From an uncultured Rikenellaceae bacterium (lineage in GTDB: Bacteria > Bacteroidota > Bacteroidia > Bacteroidales > Rikenellaceae), in the NCBI GenBank assembly GCA_949284665.1, contig CASDWR010000150.1:1-9488 (forward strand): a stretch of DNA of 9,488 nt, read 5' to 3'. The position numbers were made by a program, and so were the translations under genes. The notes below the pieces were generated by a model, which did not search any database, was not told the DNA's origin, and was given only the letters and a program-made list of their open reading frames with translations. Of the stretch, positions 5,654 to 9,488 are shown piece by piece. The number at the start of each line of letters is the position of its first letter. The first letter of the stretch is position 1.

Positions 5654-6799
5654 ATGAAATTCAGCGACGTAACGGGTCAAGAGGAGATCAAGACTCGGCT
5701 TCGGAAGGGAGTCGACGAGGGCCGTATCGGACATGCCCAACTTTTCAGCGGGATGTGCGGTAGCGGGACCCTCCCTTTGGCACTCGCATATGTACAGTAT
5801 GTGAATTGTACGAATCGTCGCGATGGTGACAGTTGCGGGACATGTGCCTCGTGCCGCAAGATTGCGGCCTTGGCCCATCCCGATCTTCATTTCGTTTTCC
5901 CGACCAATGCCTCGAAGACGGGCAGCGGATCGCAGAAACCGGGCAGTGACTGGTATCTACCCCAATGGGTGGAACTGGTAACCGCTACGGGAGGATATTT
6001 CGATGAGCAGATGTGGTACGAGGCTATCGGTTTGGACAACCAGCAGGGGATGATAGCCAAACGGGAAGCCGACGAGGTGATTCGTAAATTGTCGTTCAAA
6101 TCGTTCGAGGCGGAGTATAAGGCTGTCGTGATATGGCTGCCTGAAAAAATGGGAGAAGAGGCTGCCAATACGTTGCTCAAAATTTTGGAAGAGCCATGGG
6201 AAAAAACTCTCTTCCTGTTGGTTTCATCCATGCCCCGGCGATTATTGCCTACGATTTTGTCGCGTACGCAACAGGTGGAGATTCCACCGGTGGGGGTCGA
6301 AGCACTGGAACGCTATGCCGTGGAAAAATACGGGGTGGGTCAGAACGAAGCCCGGATTATGGCTCGGATGTCGGGGGGTGACCTTTTGAGGTTGGATGAG
6401 ATCGTATCGCCTGAAAACCGTGAAAACCGACAAGAGTATTTCGAACAATTTGTTTCATTGATGCGCTTCTGTTACAACAATCGTCATCTCGAGTTGCTCG
6501 ATTGGGCAGAAAACATGGCAACCTTGGGCAGGGAGAGCCAGAAACGATTTTTCGTCTATTCCATGCACATGTTACGTGAGAACTACATGATTTCGGCCGG
6601 GATGGAGGATATCGTCTGCGTATGGGGTGAAGAGGCGGACTTTTGCAGGAAATTTGCTCCCTTCATAGGCAACGGGAACATCGAACCTCTGATTGCCGAG
6701 CATGAAAAAGCGTTGTTGCACATTACTCAGAACGGTAATGCAAAGATTGTTTTCACCCATTTCGCTCTCACCGTGAGCAAAATGATCGGCAAGAATTAG
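5654..6799 (+). CDS. holB: DNA polymerase III subunit delta' (clamp-loader ATPase-fold protein)
   Basis: This 381-aa clamp-loader subunit belongs to the DnaX/HolB AAA+ family and would act with DnaX and HolA to load the beta clamp. The N-terminus MKFSDVTGQEEIKTRL is typical. The P-loop position reads GMCGSGT (33-39) and lacks the Walker A lysine, as expected of a non-hydrolysing delta' rather than of DnaX. A zinc module follows with Cys52, Cys61, Cys64 and Cys67 (C-x8-C-x2-C-x2-C), then AHPDLHFVFP (74-83). The AANTLLKILEEP stretch (170-181) is the conserved sensor-region helix. The usual SRC motif is SRT here (203-205). The C-terminal 170 residues form the collar domain, which is poorly conserved. 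The open frame extends back into dut, but the ATG at 5654 with CAGGAAA before it gives the normal N-terminus. Confidence 0.93.
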   Translation: MKFSDVTGQEEIKTRLRKGVDEGRIGHAQLFSGMCGSGTLPLALAYVQYVNCTNRRDGDSCGTCASCRKIAALAHPDLHFVFPTNASKTGSGSQKPGSDWYLPQWVELVTATGGYFDEQMWYEAIGLDNQQGMIAKREADEVIRKLSFKSFEAEYKAVVIWLPEKMGEEAANTLLKILEEPWEKTLFLLVSSMPRRLLPTILSRTQQVEIPPVGVEALERYAVEKYGVGQNEARIMARMSGGDLLRLDEIVSPENRENRQEYFEQFVSLMRFCYNNRHLELLDWAENMATLGRESQKRFFVYSMHMLRENYMISAGMEDIVCVWGEEADFCRKFAPFIGNGNIEPLIAEHEKALLHITQNGNAKIVFTHFALTVSKMIGKN

Positions 6800-6833
6800 A
6801 AACCAAACCAAATACTAAATAAATCGCATTGAT

Positions 6834-7334
6834 ATGGCAAGAGCATTCATTATTACGGGAGGGAATCTTGGAGATGTGAAACCCAGGCTTCGCCGTGCAC
6901 AGCAACTGATTAACGACAAGGTTGGCGTGGTTTTGAGGTGTTCGCATGTATATACGAGCAAGGCGTGGGGTTTTTCAAGCGAATACGATTTCATGAATCA
7001 GGCGTTGATCGTGGATACTGACCTCGCACCCGAGGAGTTGCTTGTGGCCCTGCAGGCCATCGAGACCGAATTGGGCCGTAACCGAAAAGCCGAAGCCGAA
7101 GAAAAGGCTCGACGCAATGAACCTTATTCTTCGCGCGTTATAGATATCGATATTCTTTTCTACGATGATCGTGTAGTGGATTTGCCGAATCTGAAAATTC
7201 CGCATCCGTTGATGCAGGACCGCGATTTTGTGCTTGCCCCCTTGTGTGAGATCATGCCCGACAAGGAGCACCCTGTTCTCGGCAAGAGCGTTTCCGATTT
7301 GAGAAAGGCGTTGATCGAAAAGAGAGAGAATTGA
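6834..7334 (+). CDS. folK: 2-amino-4-hydroxy-6-hydroxymethyldihydropteridine diphosphokinase (HPPK)
   Basis: This 166-aa cytoplasmic enzyme transfers pyrophosphate from ATP to 6-hydroxymethyl-7,8-dihydropterin, a step of folate synthesis. Family signatures: GGNLGD (9-14), the E-x-x-LGR motif (ETELGRNRK, 77-85), the metal-binding RVIDIDILFY (101-110, Asp104 and Asp106 matching E. coli Asp95 and Asp97), and IPHPLMQDRDFVLAPLCEI (122-140). Length is typical. A segment at about 85-97 rich in Lys, Arg, Glu and Ala (KAEAEEKARRNEP) is longer than in short homologues and probably forms a flexible loop. It sits 34 bp after holB on the same strand, most likely as the last gene of the flippase-dut-holB-folK unit, since a long gap follows. 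Start ATG at 6834; the preceding 34 bp are A-rich with no clear Shine-Dalgarno site. Confidence 0.96.
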   Translation: MARAFIITGGNLGDVKPRLRRAQQLINDKVGVVLRCSHVYTSKAWGFSSEYDFMNQALIVDTDLAPEELLVALQAIETELGRNRKAEAEEKARRNEPYSSRVIDIDILFYDDRVVDLPNLKIPHPLMQDRDFVLAPLCEIMPDKEHPVLGKSVSDLRKALIEKREN

Positions 7335-7335
7335 C

Positions 7336-7375
7336 TTTTCTTGCCCCTGTGGAGTAGACTTTCCCGGCAAGGGAA
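7336..7375 (+). other. Stem-loop directly after the folK stop codon
   Basis: TTTTCTTGCC (7336-7345) can pair in RNA with GGCAAGGGAA (7366-7375) over 10 bp, including two G-U pairs, with a 20-nt loop. A smaller competing hairpin, TTCCC/GGGAA (7361-7365 with 7371-7375), overlaps it. There is no U-tract after the stem, so this is more likely a 3'-end stabiliser or processing element than an intrinsic terminator. Confidence 0.4.
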
Positions 7376-7541
7376 TCGGGGACGTGGGGTGGTGCCGTAC
7401 TATGGGATGGCTTTAGGTGTAAGGAGGGCGATGGTGGGGACTGCAGAAGAGGAGGGTGGATGTGAATAAACAGGGAGAAAAGAAACCGGGATGGGCGAAA
7501 GGAGAGGAAAAGTGGAAAAGAAAAAACGGGAAATTGTTGAA
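7376..7541 (+). other. Purine-rich gene-free leader before the lipoprotein gene
   Basis: No credible gene and no TAnnTTTG box were found here. The last 90 bases before 7531 (7441-7530) contain only 14 pyrimidines by my count, on the strand of the downstream lipoprotein gene. The composition mirrors the purine-rich minus strand upstream of tonB. AAAGGAG at 7498-7504 stands 7 bp before an in-frame GTG (7512) that would extend the downstream gene by ten codons. Confidence 0.5.
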
Positions 7542-8042
7542 ATGACAGAGATGTCTCGAATAAGAAGGGGAAGTGCATGGATCGTGTTGGCGATTATGCT
7601 GGCCGTTCTTTCGTGTGCCAAATCAACGTTGGATTGCGACTACTTGATTCGTCCATACGTAAAGGAGACCGGGGAAGGAACGGTGAACCGGGCAACCGAT
7701 GTGATAGGGTATGCCTTTTTTGCGGATACGGCCGAATGGAGCGTTGCGTCGTATGCCGATGCTCTTGCCGGTGTGGTGACATCCCGTGTCACGGGCGAGA
7801 AAAGAGATTATGACATCAAAACGGTTCAGAACGAAGACAGCACCCTCTCTTTCCGTTTGCAACAGAAACCGGTCATGATCGTAGTTTGTGATGCTGCCCG
7901 TGCGGAGTATGCATGGCGCAATACGGGGATTGTGGACAATCTTGTCTCGATCAACGTATCCGTGACATTCCAGCCATGGATGAAGGATACCACCTATCTG
8001 TACGGGGGATGGTATATGGTAAACGAATTGAAGGAGGAATAA
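7542..8042 (+). CDS. Predicted lipoprotein of unknown function
   Basis: I do not recognise a named family with certainty. The 166-aa product has a basic start (SRIRRGSA), a hydrophobic segment (about 12-23) and a lipobox ending VLSC25, so Cys25 should be lipidated and the rest exported. No clear surface-export signal follows the cysteine, so a periplasm-facing anchor is inferred. The mature part looks like a compact mixed alpha/beta domain: an N-terminal DCDYLIRPYVKE, GYAFFADTAEWSVASYADALAGVVT (56-80), KPVMIVVCDAARAEYAWRN (109-127), and INVSVTFQPW...YLYGGWYMVNE near the end. I recall similar short lipoproteins in Bacteroidales annotated as hypothetical, but cannot name a domain. Start choice is open: ATG 7542, ATG 7551 (gives the neatest signal peptide), or GTG 7512, which has the best Shine-Dalgarno site but an overlong basic N-terminus. 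It lies 207 bp after folK. Confidence 0.8.
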   Translation: MTEMSRIRRGSAWIVLAIMLAVLSCAKSTLDCDYLIRPYVKETGEGTVNRATDVIGYAFFADTAEWSVASYADALAGVVTSRVTGEKRDYDIKTVQNEDSTLSFRLQQKPVMIVVCDAARAEYAWRNTGIVDNLVSINVSVTFQPWMKDTTYLYGGWYMVNELKEE

Positions 8043-8059
8043 AAAAATTCGTAATTTTG
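8028..8059 (+). promoter_or_regulatory. Promoter of the Ig-like protein gene
   Basis: TTG (8028-8030) and TAATTTTG (8052-8059) are 21 bp apart, the same spacing as in the tRNA-Ala promoter. The -33 element overlaps the 3' end of the lipoprotein gene. Predicted transcription start is near 8065, giving a leader of about 33 nt. Confidence 0.6.
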
Positions 8060-8072
8060 TCGCTCGAAGGGA

Positions 8073-8092
8073 GGGAAGCGGCCTGTCTTCCC
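8073..8092 (+). other. Hairpin in the short 5' leader of the Ig-like protein gene
   Basis: GGGAAG (8073-8078) and CTTCCC (8087-8092) form a perfect 6-bp stem with an 8-nt loop, ending 5 nt before the ATG at 8098. A GGGAGGG run that could serve as ribosome-binding sequence lies at its 5' edge, too far from the ATG in linear distance but brought near if the hairpin forms. Confidence 0.4.
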
Positions 8093-8097
8093 GTTGT

Positions 8098-9488
8098 ATG
8101 ACAATGCTAAACAGAAAATCGAACAGGAATATGATCGCCACTCGGACATGGATCAAACGCGGAATGACAGCGACGATGATCGTGCTGTTCGGCAATGTGT
8201 TTTTGTGGAGATGTGCCAATGCAATGTATCCCGAGGGGGGGCCGCGGGACACGATTCCTCCCAAGGTGGTGGGAGCCGAACCGGCCTTTTTTACGACCGG
8301 GTTCAACCAACGCCGCATCTATATTGTTTTCGACGAGTATGTACAGCTCAAGGATCAGCAAAAGGAATTTTTCTCTTCGCCGATGATGAAGAAGTCGCCC
8401 GTTCTTACGATTCGCGGCAGGGGAATCCAGATCGATATCAAGGATACGCTGAAAGAGAATACTACCTATGCGCTCAATTTCGGAGGAAGTATCCAGGACA
8501 ATAACGAGGGAAATCCCCTCAACGGATTTCGTTACGTGTTTTCCACGGGAAACGAAATCGATTCGATGCTGATGTCCGGATATGCGGTGGATGCTTATGA
8601 AAAAGACAGTGCCAGCAAGACTCTGATCTTTTTCTATGCCGCGACGGGCGATACGATTCCGGAAATCGATTCGACCATCTATACGGTTTCCCCGTCTGCT
8701 GTGGCACGGGCCGAAAATAACGGTATTTTTGTGGCTCAGAATCTCAAGCCTATAGACTATCGGGTTTTTGCATTGCTCGATCAGAACAGCAATTTCCAGT
8801 ATGATCCGGGTACGGACAAGGTGGGGTTTCTGGAAGGAGTATACAACCCGGCCGATTTACCCGAGTTCGCTGCATGGTTCGATACGACCCGTAACTATTT
8901 GACAGCAGAGCCGCAACTTTATTTCCGAATGTTCTCGGAGGAGGCGAACAAGCGGCAGAATCTGGGTAATGCCTCACGTCCCATGCAACACAAGATCATG
9001 TTGGAGTTCAATGCACCGTATCCACAGATCGATTCGCTGACGATCGAGGGAGTGGATTCGTTGCAGATCATCACCGAGTATCCCACTCGTGGAAAGGATA
9101 CGATCTTTCTTTGGTTGAATGTCCCATCGGACAGTCTGCCCGATACGCTTCGAGGAAGCATAACGTACATGAGACACGACAGCATCGGTCAACTCGTCCC
9201 GAAAAGAGACAGCCTGGAACTTTTCTGGAAGTATTTCGAGAGCCGGGAGGAGAAACGTGAACGGGAAAAGGAGGAACGTGAACGGCAAAAGGCGGTCGAG
9301 GCTGGGGAGGAATATGTCCCCAAACCGAAACCGAGTCCGTTCAAGTATCAGTCGAACGGTTCGGGCGAATTGAACCCCGAACGGAATCTCACCTTTACGT
9401 TCGACTATCCGATCCGGGAGATGGATACCACCCGGATGACGCTGATTCGTTTGGCCGAAGATGAAAAAATGTATCGTGTGCGGTATCG
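8098..9488 (+). CDS. Ig-like (Big_5/SbsA-type) domain envelope protein, 5' part (runs off the window)
   Basis: The first 463 codons are present with no stop. Residues 1-38 are an export signal: basic N-terminus, then hydrophobic TATMIVLFGNVFLW, then Cys39. The segment CANAMYPEGGPRDTIPPKVV (39-58) matches the C-A-N...GGPxDxxPP start of a Bacteroidota lipoprotein family. A Big_5-type Ig-like domain follows (about 59-150), with IYIVFDEYVQLKD, an NTTYALNFGGSIQDNNEGN loop and the ending FRYVFSTG. Later parts (about 150-370) have repeated beta-rich segments with DxNxNxxYDPGxDxxGF (about 224-240), as in the same family. Residues about 378-411 are a highly charged Glu/Arg/Lys linker ending in KPKPSP, followed by another beta-rich stretch. 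The lipobox reads LWRC, with Arg at -1, which is atypical. Its function is unknown; an outer-membrane or periplasmic structural role is inferred. ATG 8098 is chosen as first in frame; ATG 8104 or 8131 are alternatives. Confidence 0.87.
   Translation, partial: MTMLNRKSNRNMIATRTWIKRGMTATMIVLFGNVFLWRCANAMYPEGGPRDTIPPKVVGAEPAFFTTGFNQRRIYIVFDEYVQLKDQQKEFFSSPMMKKSPVLTIRGRGIQIDIKDTLKENTTYALNFGGSIQDNNEGNPLNGFRYVFSTGNEIDSMLMSGYAVDAYEKDSASKTLIFFYAATGDTIPEIDSTIYTVSPSAVARAENNGIFVAQNLKPIDYRVFALLDQNSNFQYDPGTDKVGFLEGVYNPADLPEFAAWFDTTRNYLTAEPQLYFRMFSEEANKRQNLGNASRPMQHKIMLEFNAPYPQIDSLTIEGVDSLQIITEYPTRGKDTIFLWLNVPSDSLPDTLRGSITYMRHDSIGQLVPKRDSLELFWKYFESREEKREREKEERERQKAVEAGEEYVPKPKPSPFKYQSNGSGELNPERNLTFTFDYPIREMDTTRMTLIRLAEDEKMYRVRY

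Noticed and set aside
7252..7578. 108-codon open frame on - in the folK-lipoprotein gap
   Set aside because: Product is repetitive Phe/Ser/Pro/Leu caused by the purine bias of the opposite strand; it overlaps the end of folK.
7623..8318. 231-codon open frame on - over the lipoprotein gene and the Ig-like gene start
   Set aside because: Antisense to two genes with clear export signals and covers their promoter; no domain resemblance.

Overview
The window reads as ordinary chromosomal DNA of a Bacteroidota member, most likely order Bacteroidales; a Rikenellaceae/Alistipes-like host is only a guess. Support: a Bacteroidota-type single-domain TonB energy transducer, promoter boxes of the Bacteroidota form TAnnTTTG (1870-1877 and 8052-8059 on +, 1703-1710 on -), an N-terminal C-A-N...GGPRDTIPP lipoprotein signature typical of that phylum, and weak or absent Shine-Dalgarno sites at most genes. 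I see no mobile element, CRISPR array, phage gene or toxin-antitoxin pair, and no clear new multi-gene system. The unusual material lies in two gene-free, strand-biased leaders.

Layout. Positions 1-1223 are read on the minus strand: a tonB-type gene (537-1223), a terminator (441-471), and the first 138 codons of hflX (1-414), whose GTPase part lies outside the window. Positions 1224-1889 hold no credible gene. This segment is strongly pyrimidine-rich on +, so a minus-strand transcript would be purine-rich. It carries a minus-strand promoter candidate about 490 bp upstream of tonB, a C9 tract and overlapping inverted repeats. From 1890 on, everything is read on the plus strand: tRNA-Ala(GGC), a strong terminator, rlmN (23S rRNA/tRNA adenine C2 methyltransferase) and an exported thioredoxin-like protein.

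A likely operon follows at 3630-7334: a 516-aa polysaccharide-type flippase, dut (dUTPase), holB (DNA polymerase III delta') and folK (HPPK). dut, holB and folK all serve DNA synthesis: dUTP removal, clamp loading, and folate for dTMP. The flippase is the odd member and is probably a housekeeping envelope gene.

A 207-bp purine-rich gap (7335-7541) precedes a 166-aa lipoprotein of unknown function. After it comes a separately promoted, truncated gene (8098 to the window end) for a large Ig-like (Big_5/SbsA-type) envelope protein with an atypical lipobox.
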